A stretch of DNA of 64,000 bases from the NCBI GenBank assembly GCA_965228695.1, contig CBDDIB010000002.1:3658001-3722000 (forward strand), read 5' to 3'. How positions within the stretch are numbered: position 1 is the first letter of the stretch; every line of letters starts with the position of its first letter. The DNA comes from JAJFJD01 sp965228695 (GTDB lineage Bacteria > Pseudomonadota > Alphaproteobacteria > UBA8366). Shown piece after piece: positions 27,516 to 35,724 of the stretch. A program made the translations under genes and the position numbers. The notes below the pieces were generated by a model. It ran no database searches. It saw only the letters and a program-made list of their open reading frames with translations, and had not been told where the DNA came from.

Positions 27516-28289
27516 ATGGAAACGGAAACCGTTCTTTGTTCCATCGAGTCGCACGTCGCCACCGTCACCATGAACAGGCCGCCGGTTAACGCGCAAAACG
27601 CGCAGTTTCACACGGATATGGCGGCAGTATTCGACTGGATCAGCGACAACGGCGATGTCCGGGCCGCCGTCCTCACCGGCGCCGGAAAGTGTTTCTCCGC
27701 CGGCGCGGATATCAAGGACCAGGCCGGTAAGGAACGCGGCCCCGGGGAATCCTGGCAGCACAACCGCCGGGTTCGCGGCTGCTTCTATTCGATTATGGAA
27801 TGCCAGAAACCGGTGATCGGCGCGATCAACGGCCCCGCCCTTGGCGCCGGTCTCGCGGTGGCCGCCTCCTGCGACATCCTTGTCGCCTCGGAGTCGGCAA
27901 TCCTGGCGCTGCCCGAAATCAATGTCGGCCTGCTCGGCGGCGGGCGCCATGCGATGCGGCTCTTCGGCCACTCGACGGTCCGCCGCATGATGCTCACGGG
28001 CTACCAGATCGCGGGCCCCGAACTGTACCGGCTCGGTGTGGTCGAGGCCTGTGTCGCGCCGGACGACCTGATGGACGCCGCGATGGGCTTCGCCCGCGAC
28101 ATCGCGTCGAAAAGCCCGATTGCGATCAAGCTGGCAAAACACGCCTTGAACGCGATTGAGGAGATGACGCTTCGCGACGGGTACCGGTTCGAACAGAACA
28201 TGACGGTGGAAGTGTCGAAATCCGAGGATTCGAAAGAAGCGAAGCGCGCCTTTGTCGAAAAGCGCAAACCGGTATTCACGGGCCGTTGA
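27516..28289 (+). CDS. Enoyl-CoA hydratase/isomerase (crotonase) family protein
   Basis: 257 residues from the ATG at 27516 (GGGAGA 8 nt upstream). The crotonase fold is clear: VTMNRPPVNAQN, oxyanion hole GAGKCFSAGADIKD, AINGPALGAGLAVAASCDI, ALPEINVGLLGGGR and RMMLTGYQIAGPELYRLGVV. The first catalytic glutamate of classical hydratase (rat Glu144, in GGGCELA) aligns with a non-acidic residue (GAGLAVA), while the second (PEI) is kept. Ordinary hydratase activity is therefore doubtful; an isomerase, decarboxylase or hydrolase role is possible. It lies between trpE and trpG, transcribed towards trpG. Confidence 0.87.
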   Translation: METETVLCSIESHVATVTMNRPPVNAQNAQFHTDMAAVFDWISDNGDVRAAVLTGAGKCFSAGADIKDQAGKERGPGESWQHNRRVRGCFYSIMECQKPVIGAINGPALGAGLAVAASCDILVASESAILALPEINVGLLGGGRHAMRLFGHSTVRRMMLTGYQIAGPELYRLGVVEACVAPDDLMDAAMGFARDIASKSPIAIKLAKHALNAIEEMTLRDGYRFEQNMTVEVSKSEDSKEAKRAFVEKRKPVFTGR

Positions 28290-28343
28290 ATTTCAGATCG
28301 AACCCTGCGCGGGATTGCTTTCTTACCATACCCTTCCCTGCTA

Positions 28344-28349
28344 TATAAT
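28344..28349 (+). promoter_or_regulatory. Perfect -10 element upstream of trpG
   Basis: TATAAT lies 55 nt before the trpG ATG, in the 114-nt gap after the hydratase gene. Upstream -35 candidates are weak, for example TTGCTT at 28315-28320 with a spacer that is too long. A promoter here would give trpGDC-moaC-moeA independent expression. Confidence 0.4.
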
Positions 28350-28403
28350 CGTGACAACGGGCATGGTGGAGGCAGCCGGAGGTTCTGGCTATAAATATTT
28401 GAA

Positions 28404-28988
28404 ATGTTTGTCTTAATCGACAATTACGACAGCTTTACCTACAACTTGTATCACTTCCTGGGCGAGTTGGGGGCCGAGGTCGTCGTCCATCGTAACGACG
28501 CCGTCAGCGTCGACGATGTGCTGGATCAAAACCCGGAAGGCATCGTGATCTCGCCGGGGCCGTGCGATCCGGACAGTGCCGGCATCAGCCTCGACATGGT
28601 TCATGTCTGTGCCGAACGCGAACTCCCGCTGCTGGGCGTCTGCCTGGGGCACGAAGCGATCGGCCAGGCGTTGGGCGGCAAGGTCGTGCGGGCGCCGGAG
28701 CCGATGCACGGCAAGCTGAGCGCAATCAAGCACAATGGGTCGGGCGTTTTCGCCGACCTGGAGTCGCCCTTCCGGTCGACCCGATACCACTCGCTCGTCA
28801 TCGAACGGTCCTCGATGCCGGATTGCCTGGACGTCTCGGCCGAAACCGACGACGGCGTGGTTATGGGTTTGGCTCACCGTAGCCTGCCGCTCCACGGCGT
28901 CCAGTTCCATCCCGAAAGCATCGCTTCAGAAAACGGCCATAAGCTTTTGAAAAATTTTCTATCATTGTCGTCGCGCAAGAAGAATTAA
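28404..28988 (+). CDS. trpG: Anthranilate synthase component II, glutamine amidotransferase
   Basis: 194 residues of a class-I glutaminase that delivers ammonia to TrpE. The nucleophile C80 lies in LLGVCLGHEAIGQALGG, and the His-Glu pair is H169 and E171 in GVQFHPES. The oxyanion region SPGPCDPDSAG is present. The ATG lies within AT-rich sequence; a GGAGG about 20 nt upstream is too far to be its own ribosome binding site. It begins the trpG-trpD-trpC-moaC-moeA run. PabA-type dual use is possible, since trpE is not adjacent. Confidence 0.95.
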   Translation: MFVLIDNYDSFTYNLYHFLGELGAEVVVHRNDAVSVDDVLDQNPEGIVISPGPCDPDSAGISLDMVHVCAERELPLLGVCLGHEAIGQALGGKVVRAPEPMHGKLSAIKHNGSGVFADLESPFRSTRYHSLVIERSSMPDCLDVSAETDDGVVMGLAHRSLPLHGVQFHPESIASENGHKLLKNFLSLSSRKKN

Positions 28989-29001
28989 GGGACAGAGGCG
29001 C

Positions 29002-30042
29002 ATGGCACCGGATACCGAACAACGACCCGACCTCAAACCCTTCCTCGCCACCGTGGCGGACGGGAAAACCCTGTCGGAAGCGGACGCGGCGGCTGCGTTC
29101 GACGTGATGATGTCCGGCGACGCGACCACGGCACAGATCGGCGCCTTCCTGATGGCGCTGCGGCTGCGCGGCGAAACCGTCGAGGAGATCACCGGGGCCG
29201 TGCGCACGATGCGCGACAAGTCCCTGAAGATCAAAGCCCCGACCAACGCGATCGACGTGGTGGGAACCGGCGGTGATTCGCACGGCACCTACAACGTCTC
29301 GACGGCTACCGCGCTTGTCGTTGCGGGTTGCGGCGTCCCGGTCGCAAAACACGGGAACCGCGCCGCGAGTTCGAAATCCGGTGCGGCCGACGTCCTCGAC
29401 ACGCTGGGGGTGGACCTGGACGCGCCACCCGAAACCGTTCAGCAATCGATCGCCGAGGCCGGCATCGGCTTCATGATGGCGCCGATTTACCATTCCGCGA
29501 TGCGGCATGTCGGGCCGGCCCGCGTCGAGATGGGCATTCGGACGATCTTCAATCTGTTGGGGCCCATGTCGAACCCGGCCACCGTGACGCGCCTGCTTGT
29601 CGGCACTTTCGCGGAACATTGGATCGAACCGATGGCCCAGGTGTTGGGAAAACTCGGCGCGGAACGCGTCTGGGTCGTCCACGGCTCCGACGGCATGGAC
29701 GAACTGACCACCACCGGCCCCTCGAAAGTGGCGGAACTCAAGGACGGCAAGGTCCTCACCTTCGAGGTGAGCCCGCAGGATGCGGGATTGCAGACCGCAA
29801 CGCTCGACGATTTGAAAGGCGGAACGCCGGTCGAGAACGCGGAAGCCATCGGCAGTCTTCTCGGCGGGACACCGGGTGCGTTCCGGGATATCGTGCTGCT
29901 CAACGCCGCCGCCGCCCTGGTCGTTGCCGGCAGCGCCGCCGATCTTCGCGAGGGCGCGGTGGTCGCCGCCCGGTCGATCGATGACGGTGCCGCAATGGCC
30001 GCCCTCGAACGCATGCTGACCTTCGTCGGGAAAGCCGTATGA
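29002..30042 (+). CDS. trpD: Anthranilate phosphoribosyltransferase
   Basis: 346 residues. TrpD joins anthranilate to phosphoribosyl pyrophosphate. Key motifs are DVVGTGGDSHGTYNVSTAT (PRPP binding), KHGNRAASSKSGAADVL, FMMAPIYHSAMRHV and RTIFNLLGPMSNPA. It starts 13 nt after trpG, and its stop overlaps the trpC start as ATGA. Confidence 0.97.
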   Translation: MAPDTEQRPDLKPFLATVADGKTLSEADAAAAFDVMMSGDATTAQIGAFLMALRLRGETVEEITGAVRTMRDKSLKIKAPTNAIDVVGTGGDSHGTYNVSTATALVVAGCGVPVAKHGNRAASSKSGAADVLDTLGVDLDAPPETVQQSIAEAGIGFMMAPIYHSAMRHVGPARVEMGIRTIFNLLGPMSNPATVTRLLVGTFAEHWIEPMAQVLGKLGAERVWVVHGSDGMDELTTTGPSKVAELKDGKVLTFEVSPQDAGLQTATLDDLKGGTPVENAEAIGSLLGGTPGAFRDIVLLNAAAALVVAGSAADLREGAVVAARSIDDGAAMAALERMLTFVGKAV

Positions 30043-30848
30043 GCGACGTCCTGAATAAAATCTGCGCCGACAAACGCGAGCATGTGGCCGCGCGCATCGC
30101 CGACGTGCCGCTCGACGATATCAAGGCACAGGCCGCCAATGGCCCGGCCCTGCGCCCGTTCGCCGACCGGCTGGCCGCGACGGTCGAGCGCGGCGAGTAC
30201 GGCCTGATCGCGGAGATCAAGAAGGCATCGCCCAGCAAAGGCTTGATCCGTGACGATTTTGCGCCCGCGGCGCTGGCCCGGGCCTATCAATCCGGCGGGG
30301 CGACCTGTCTGTCGGTCCTGACCGACATTCCCTATTTCCAAGGCCGGGACGACTACCTCACCGCCGCCCGGATCGCCACCACCCTGCCCGTCCTGCGGAA
30401 GGATTTCATCCTCGACACCTATCAGGTTTACGAATCCCGGGCGATCGGCGCCGACTGCATCTTGCTGATCATGGCGGCGTTGGACGATGCCGAGGCGGCC
30501 GATCTCGAGGGGATCGCCCAGGAATTGGGGTTGGATGTCCTTGTCGAAGTTCACAACGCCGAGGAGCTGGAGCGCGCGCTCAAGCTGACGCCACGGCTGA
30601 TCGGGATCAACAACCGGAATCTCAAGACCCTGGAGGTCGATCTGGCGACGACCGAAGAGCTGGCAGCCTCCATACCGGAGAGCGGCATCCTCGTCAGCGA
30701 AAGCGGCTTGTCCGAACCCGCCGACCTGGAACGGATGGCGGCGGCCGGCGCATCCTGTTTTCTGATCGGCGAGTCGCTGATGCGCCAATCGGACGTCGCG
30801 GGCGCCACCCGCACCCTCCTCGCCCGACCGCTCACTCAGCCGGCCTGA
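30039..30848 (+). CDS. trpC: Indole-3-glycerol phosphate synthase
   Basis: 269 residues of the beta/alpha-barrel enzyme that closes the indole ring. Catalytic motifs are IAEIKKASPSKGLI, LSVLTDIPYFQG, PVLRKDFILDTYQVYESRA, LVEVHNAEEL, IGINNRNLKTLEVDL and VSESGL. It overlaps trpD by 4 nt, so the two are translationally coupled. trpF, trpB and trpA are not in the window. Confidence 0.97.
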   Translation: MSDVLNKICADKREHVAARIADVPLDDIKAQAANGPALRPFADRLAATVERGEYGLIAEIKKASPSKGLIRDDFAPAALARAYQSGGATCLSVLTDIPYFQGRDDYLTAARIATTLPVLRKDFILDTYQVYESRAIGADCILLIMAALDDAEAADLEGIAQELGLDVLVEVHNAEELERALKLTPRLIGINNRNLKTLEVDLATTEELAASIPESGILVSESGLSEPADLERMAAAGASCFLIGESLMRQSDVAGATRTLLARPLTQPA

Positions 30849-30857
30849 AGGCGCTGC

Positions 30858-31334
30858 ATGGCCGATCTCACGCATCTGGACAAGGACGGCAACGCCGTGA
30901 TGGTCGACGTCTCGTCGAAAGACGTGACGGCGCGCACCGCGACGGCCAAAGGCACGGTGCGGATGTTGCCGGAAACCGCCAAACGCATCGCGGAGAGCGG
31001 CATCAAGAAGGGTGACGTCCTGTCGGTCGCGCAACTGGCCGGGATCATGGGCTCGAAACGAACGGCCGACCTGATCCCGCTGTGCCATCCGCTGCCGCTG
31101 TCGTCGGTCAAGGTCACCCTCGCGCTCGCCGATACCGGCGACGCGGTCGACATCACCGCCACCTGCAGGACGACGGGGCAAACCGGTGTCGAAATGGAGG
31201 CGCTCACCGCGGTCTCGGTCGCCGCCTTGACCGTCTACGATATGTGCAAAGCGATCGATCGCGGCATGCAGATCACCGATATCCGCCTGACTCATAAGGC
31301 GGGTGGCAAGTCCGGCGACTACGAGGCGCCCTGA
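30858..31334 (+). CDS. moaC: Cyclic pyranopterin monophosphate synthase
   Basis: 158 residues. MoaC completes the first stage of molybdenum cofactor synthesis after MoaA. Motifs are VDVSSKDVTARTATA, GIMGSKRTADLIPLCHPLPL and GQTGVEMEALTAVSVAALTVYDMCKA. It begins 9 nt after trpC, and its stop overlaps the moeA start by one base (TGATG), so it is part of the trp/mo operon. moaA is not in view. Confidence 0.97.
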   Translation: MADLTHLDKDGNAVMVDVSSKDVTARTATAKGTVRMLPETAKRIAESGIKKGDVLSVAQLAGIMGSKRTADLIPLCHPLPLSSVKVTLALADTGDAVDITATCRTTGQTGVEMEALTAVSVAALTVYDMCKAIDRGMQITDIRLTHKAGGKSGDYEAP

Positions 31335-32539
31335 TGCTGTCGGTGGAAGAAGCCCAAAGCCGCGTCATCGCGGCGTCAAAGCCGGTCCCCGCCGAGCAAT
31401 GCGGCCTGGCGGACGGACTAGGACGGGTACTGGCCGAGGACCTGGAAGCGCGGCGCACGCAGCCGCCGTCGGCCGTGTCGGCGATGGACGGCTACGCCGT
31501 GCGCGCGCAAGACGTCGCGATGGTGCCGGTGACGCTGGAGGTCATCGGCTACGCGCCGGCGGGCGACGCGTTTACGGGGACGATCGGCCCCAACCAGACG
31601 GTCCGCATCTTCACCGGCGGGCCGGTGCCGGACGGCGCCGACGCCATCGTCATCCAAGAGGATACCGAGAGCGACGGCGACACGGTGATCGTCAAGGAAT
31701 CGTCGCCGCCGGGTCATTACGTCCGGCCGGCGGGCCTGGACTTTTCCGCCGGGGAGCGGTTGCTGACCGCGGGTCAGGTTCTGACGGCGCGCGATATCGG
31801 GCTCGCGGCGGCGATGGACCGGCCCTGGCTGATGGTGCGCCGGAAACCCCGCGTCGCGATCCTGGCGACCGGCGACGAAATTGTCATGCCGGGCGACCCG
31901 GTCGGGCCGAATCAAATCGTCAGTTCGAACGCACTGGCCCTGGCCGCGGCCATCAAGTCCTTCGGCGGCGAACCGGTTTTGTTGGGCATCGCGCCCGACG
32001 ACCGGGAGGCGCTCAGCCGCATGGCCCATGGTGCCGCGGGGTCCGATCTGCTGCTGACGACCGGCGGGGCCTCGGTGGGCGACCATGACCTGGTGCAGAG
32101 CGTGTTGGGCGAACAGGGACTCGAGATCGATTTCTGGCGAATCGCGATGCGCCCCGGCAAACCGCTCATGTTCGGCACGCTGGGCGAGAGCCTGATGATC
32201 GGCCTGCCCGGCAATCCGGTTTCCAGCCTGGTCTGCGCGCTCGTCTTCGTGCAACCGGCGATAAAGGCCCTGCTAACCATCGAGAATGGCGGCTTGATTC
32301 GCCGATCGGCGACGATCGGGCATGCGCTGGCCGAGAACGACCGGCGGCAGGATTACCTTCGCGCCACGCTCACCGACGGTGACAATGGTGCCCGGATCGC
32401 AACAGCGTTCAAGAAACAGGACAGTTCCATGATGGTGCCGCTTGCCGGTGCCGACTGCTTTGTCGTAAGACCACCGCATGCCCCGGCTGCAAAGGCTGGC
32501 GATGCGGTAGATATCCTGGAAATCCCGCCCGGATATTGA
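31334..32539 (+). CDS. moeA: Molybdopterin molybdenumtransferase
   Basis: 401 residues. MoeA inserts molybdate into molybdopterin-AMP. Visible are PPSAVSAMDGYAVRA, IFTGGPVPDGADAIVIQED, ILATGDEIVMPGD, LLTTGGASVGDHDLV and IGLPGNPVSSLVC. Length is typical of bacterial MoeA. The one-base overlap with moaC couples the two. The next gene, lexA, has its own promoter 33 nt downstream. Confidence 0.96.
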   Translation: MLSVEEAQSRVIAASKPVPAEQCGLADGLGRVLAEDLEARRTQPPSAVSAMDGYAVRAQDVAMVPVTLEVIGYAPAGDAFTGTIGPNQTVRIFTGGPVPDGADAIVIQEDTESDGDTVIVKESSPPGHYVRPAGLDFSAGERLLTAGQVLTARDIGLAAAMDRPWLMVRRKPRVAILATGDEIVMPGDPVGPNQIVSSNALALAAAIKSFGGEPVLLGIAPDDREALSRMAHGAAGSDLLLTTGGASVGDHDLVQSVLGEQGLEIDFWRIAMRPGKPLMFGTLGESLMIGLPGNPVSSLVCALVFVQPAIKALLTIENGGLIRRSATIGHALAENDRRQDYLRATLTDGDNGARIATAFKKQDSSMMVPLAGADCFVVRPPHAPAAKAGDAVDILEIPPGY

Positions 32540-32571
32540 GCCGGTTTCGGAAATCGCCCGTCCGATTTCCC

Positions 32572-32600
32572 TTGACCCGATTCGCGAACCAAACTAGAAC
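32572..32600 (+). promoter_or_regulatory. lexA promoter overlapped by a perfect alphaproteobacterial LexA box
   Basis: The -35 TTGACC (32572-32577), a 17-nt spacer and -10 TAGAAC (32595-32600) precede lexA. The direct repeat GAAC-N7-GAAC at 32586-32600, the reverse reading of the alphaproteobacterial SOS box GTTC-N7-GTTC, covers the -10. This fits autorepression by LexA. Confidence 0.75.
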
Positions 32601-32610
32601 ATATCTCGAC

Positions 32611-32625
32611 GTTTCCGTTTTGTTC
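32611..32625 (+). promoter_or_regulatory. Second LexA-type box (GTTT-N7-GTTC)
   Basis: One mismatch from GTTC-N7-GTTC, in the opposite orientation to the upstream box and just downstream of the expected transcription start. The two centres are 25 bp apart. Confidence 0.5.
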
Positions 32626-32717
32626 GAAGATTTTAACCATTGAATTTTGGGGAAAAAATCTTCTTCGGGGGCCGTCATGATACTTTTTGCGATGTATGCG
32701 ACGTAAAGGGACTGGGA

Positions 32718-33416
32718 ATGCTCACGCGGAAACAATATCAACTGTTGATGTATGTTCATGAATGCCTGAAGGAGAATGGCGTGCCGCCCTCCTTCGACGA
32801 GATGAAGGAAGCGCTTGATCTCAAATCCAAATCCGGCATTCACCGGTTGATCACCGGCCTAGAGGAACGGGGCTTCATCCGGCGCCTGCCGCACCGCGCA
32901 CGCGCCTTGGAAATCTTGCGACTCCCGGAAAACTCTCCGCAAACCGAACGTCCCAACGTCGGCCGATTCGCGCCGCGGCTCGTCAGCGACAACAGCGGCC
33001 CGCTCGTCGGCTCCGCGGTTCCAGACTCGGGACAATCCGTTTCGCTTCCTTTATACGGGCGAATCGCCGCCGGTACGCCAATCGAGGCGCTGCGCGAGGA
33101 AAACGACAATGTGGACGTTCCGCCCAGTCTGCTCGGCGGCGGCGAAAACTATGCGCTTGAAGTCGAGGGCGATTCGATGATCGACGCCGGCATCTACGAC
33201 GGCGATACCGTCATCATCGAACGCTGCGACACCGCCGAAAACGGCACGATCGTCGTGGCCCTGGTCGACGATGCCGAGGTCACGCTGAAGCGCATTCGCC
33301 AGAAGGGAAACTCGATCGCCCTCGAACCCGCCAACAAGGCATATGAGACCCGCATCTTCGGCCCCGACCGCGTGGCCGTTCAAGGCCGGCTGGTCGGATT
33401 GATGCGGCAGTACTGA
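32718..33416 (+). CDS. lexA: SOS repressor LexA
   Basis: 232 residues from the ATG at 32718; a longer in-frame start is less likely because LexA proteins begin MLT-type and the helix-turn-helix follows at once. A winged helix-turn-helix covers residues 1-65. The self-cleavage site is A118-G119 (GRIAAGTP), with catalytic S153 (EGDSMIDAG) and K191 (VTLKRI). LexA represses DNA-damage genes until RecA-stimulated cleavage. Paired LexA boxes upstream indicate autoregulation. A hairpin just past the stop may end its transcript. Confidence 0.97.
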   Translation: MLTRKQYQLLMYVHECLKENGVPPSFDEMKEALDLKSKSGIHRLITGLEERGFIRRLPHRARALEILRLPENSPQTERPNVGRFAPRLVSDNSGPLVGSAVPDSGQSVSLPLYGRIAAGTPIEALREENDNVDVPPSLLGGGENYALEVEGDSMIDAGIYDGDTVIIERCDTAENGTIVVALVDDAEVTLKRIRQKGNSIALEPANKAYETRIFGPDRVAVQGRLVGLMRQY

Positions 33417-33440
33417 CCGACAGCGGAACGAATGAAAGAC

Positions 33441-35561
33441 TTATGGCCGACGCGCCGTCCAGGGCCGATCTCCCCGGACGGCGCGAACGCTTTTGACGGT
33501 CACCGAATCTCGCCTGATCCAAATAGCATGCGCGCCATGACGCCACAGATCGAACCGGTCGATGGTGCGCAATGCCCCGCGGCAGGCGCCCCGCGCCGGG
33601 ACGCTGCTAATGACGATCCAATCCGCACGGCAATCGTCCGAAAAGGCCCGCGCATCCTTGATCAGCGCGAAACGACGGCCCGCACGGCGGTACACGCAGC
33701 CGAGCCTATCGCAGGAAAGCGGCGCCGACGCGCCGGTCCCCGCCTCCCAGACACGGGACGCCAACTGCCCGTCTCGCTCCGCCCAGATTTTCGCCGCGAA
33801 CCGTTCGGTCTTTCCGCTCGTCAGGCCCAAGGCGCCATCGGCGAGACGAACCGCCATCAATTTCCCATTCCCGGTGACGAGGACATCCGGCCGGTCGGTC
33901 AACGGGATGATGGCCAACCCTGCGACGATTCCAAGGCAGCCAAAAAATCGGACGCGCCCTTGCCACAGGCACAGCCACAATCCGCCCAGTGCAATCGCGA
34001 CCAACCCCGTTTGCGGCATGACGGGAATGGCCGCCACCGCCCCCGGCCATCCCGCGACGGTTTTAGCGACGAGCACGATCCACTCGATGCCCCAGGCCAT
34101 CGGGACCAGCGCGACCTCCTCGAGGCCGAACGGCATGAGCGCCGCCGCAAGAACGCCCCAGGGCATGATCCAAAAACTGGCGATCGGAATGGCCGCCAGA
34201 TTCGCCACAAGACCGAATTGCGTGATCCGGCCGAAGTGATGCAGCGCGATCAATCCCGTCGCCGCGCCGGCCACGATCGTGCTGATCGCAACGCCGATGA
34301 AATAGAACGCCAATTTCCGGCCCGGACCGCCGCCCCGCAGCCAATCGCGCAGGGGGTCCCGCAACGCCTCATAGACCGCTACCAAAGCCACCACGGCGGC
34401 GAAGGACATCTGGAAACTGGCACTCAGCAACACCTCGGGAGACAGCGCGAGAACGATCATCGCCGCCCATGCGACGAGACGCAGCGACACCGCGGTCCGG
34501 TCCACCAGAATCGCGAAGAGCACGATACCCGTCATGATGAACGCCCGCTGCGTCGGCACCGTGGCGCCGGCGAGCAACAGATAAACGAAGGCGCCCGCCA
34601 GCGCGGCGATCGCAGCGATCTTCTTGATCGGCAGGCGCAACGCCACCGGCTCGCACAGGGCCAACACCAAACGGACACCGAAGAACAGGATCGTCGCTAC
34701 CAACCCCAAATGGAGGCCCGATATGGCCAGAAGGTGTGCGAGCCCGGAATCCCGCAGCGCCTGGACCGTTTCTTCGGGAATCGCGCTTCGATCCCCCACG
34801 ATCAGCGCCGCTGCGATGGCCCCGCTCTCGGCCGGCAGGACGCTTCGTATGCGGTCCGCCATCGTTTGGCGGAGCTTCGCCAGATTGATCGCGGCGGTCC
34901 CGACGCCGCCACCGTCCGCGATGTCTTGGGCGGGTTTGACATGGCCCAAGGCGAACCCGACGCCGCCGATCCGGGCAAACCAGGCGCGGCGCTGGAAATC
35001 ATAGGCACCCGGCATCGCCGGGGCCGGCGGTGGTGAGAGACGGGCCAACACCGAAATCCGGTCACCGACGCCGACATCATCGCCGCGGCGCAGCCGAAGA
35101 CGTATCCGGTCCGGCGTGGCCGCCGGGGCCAGTCGGCGCACCATCGGGTTTTCCAGGATCACCCGCGGTCCTTTGATACCGCGTTCAAGCTGAACGACCT
35201 GCCCGGTTACCACCGTCACCTTGATCGGTTTTGCGAGAACGGGCGCCTCGACCCGATGCGTCTGTTGCTGGGCCACGAAAAAGCCCCCGGCGACGAGCGC
35301 CGTTGCCATAAAGGCAGCCCGCGAGAACACCGCATACCGCGACACCCACACCGCGCCAAGCGAGCAGACCAACGCCGACACGGCCCACCAAAGGGACGGC
35401 TCGAAGCGCAATGAGAAATAGATTGCGATTCCGGCCCCGAACAATACGGGCGTCCATAACGGCCAACGGTCGCGCTGCGCGGCGGCCAGCGTTTCAGCCC
35501 GCGCTTTCACCGCACGTCTGATCGCCATGCCGTCGGGATCCGACGCGCCGAGCGTCGACAT
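33441..35561 (-). CDS. comEC: ComEC/Rec2-family competence membrane protein
   Basis: 706 residues from the ATG at 35561, preceded by GAGGGG; an upstream in-frame extension would overlap gltX. The N-terminal part holds membrane helices and an OB-like DUF4131 domain, with PGAYDFQRRAWFARIGGVGFA. The Competence domain follows, with HLLAISGLHLGLVATILFF, GATVPTQRAFIMT, LLSASFQMSFAAV and many helices. The C-terminal part is a short degenerate domain rather than a full metallo-beta-lactamase, as in other alphaproteobacteria. ComEC forms the inner-membrane DNA uptake channel. Its 5' end is divergent from gltX; its 3' end meets lexA. Confidence 0.9.
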   Translation of the reverse strand: MSTLGASDPDGMAIRRAVKARAETLAAAQRDRWPLWTPVLFGAGIAIYFSLRFEPSLWWAVSALVCSLGAVWVSRYAVFSRAAFMATALVAGGFFVAQQQTHRVEAPVLAKPIKVTVVTGQVVQLERGIKGPRVILENPMVRRLAPAATPDRIRLRLRRGDDVGVGDRISVLARLSPPPAPAMPGAYDFQRRAWFARIGGVGFALGHVKPAQDIADGGGVGTAAINLAKLRQTMADRIRSVLPAESGAIAAALIVGDRSAIPEETVQALRDSGLAHLLAISGLHLGLVATILFFGVRLVLALCEPVALRLPIKKIAAIAALAGAFVYLLLAGATVPTQRAFIMTGIVLFAILVDRTAVSLRLVAWAAMIVLALSPEVLLSASFQMSFAAVVALVAVYEALRDPLRDWLRGGGPGRKLAFYFIGVAISTIVAGAATGLIALHHFGRITQFGLVANLAAIPIASFWIMPWGVLAAALMPFGLEEVALVPMAWGIEWIVLVAKTVAGWPGAVAAIPVMPQTGLVAIALGGLWLCLWQGRVRFFGCLGIVAGLAIIPLTDRPDVLVTGNGKLMAVRLADGALGLTSGKTERFAAKIWAERDGQLASRVWEAGTGASAPLSCDRLGCVYRRAGRRFALIKDARAFSDDCRADWIVISSVPARGACRGALRTIDRFDLWRHGAHAIWIRRDSVTVKSVRAVRGDRPWTARRP
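33451..33485 (+). terminator. Candidate lexA terminator inside the 3' end of comEC
   Basis: A perfect 10-bp inverted repeat (CGCGCCGTCC and GGACGGCGCG) with a 15-nt loop, followed on the plus strand by AACGCTTTT. It starts 35 nt after the lexA stop and lies within the last codons of comEC, so those codons may be constrained by the hairpin. The T-tract is short, so efficiency is uncertain. Confidence 0.45.
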
Positions 35562-35724
35562 CGCGCTTCCCCTCATCCCCAAACCGTCGCAATGCGCCCC
35601 AACGAGCATATACGGCTGCCGGAGCCCCGCAATAGTCGACGCGTGCCAGCAGCCAGCCAGTGTGCTACACCCGGCCCGCCCAACGCGCGCGATCAAGCGC
35701 CCAACCCGAACAACCATAGACGCC

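Noticed and set aside
28365..28418. A 17-codon leader ORF overlapping the trpG start, possible trp attenuator
   Set aside because: It contains no tryptophan codon and no terminator/antiterminator pair follows, so it does not look like a trp leader peptide.
29487..31295. Long minus-strand open frame of about 600 codons opposite trpD, trpC and moaC
   Set aside because: It is a GC-rich antisense shadow of three well-identified genes, with no recognisable motif.
33441..33900. Complete metallo-beta-lactamase domain in ComEC
   Set aside because: The C-terminal region lacks the HxHxDH metal motif and is too short.
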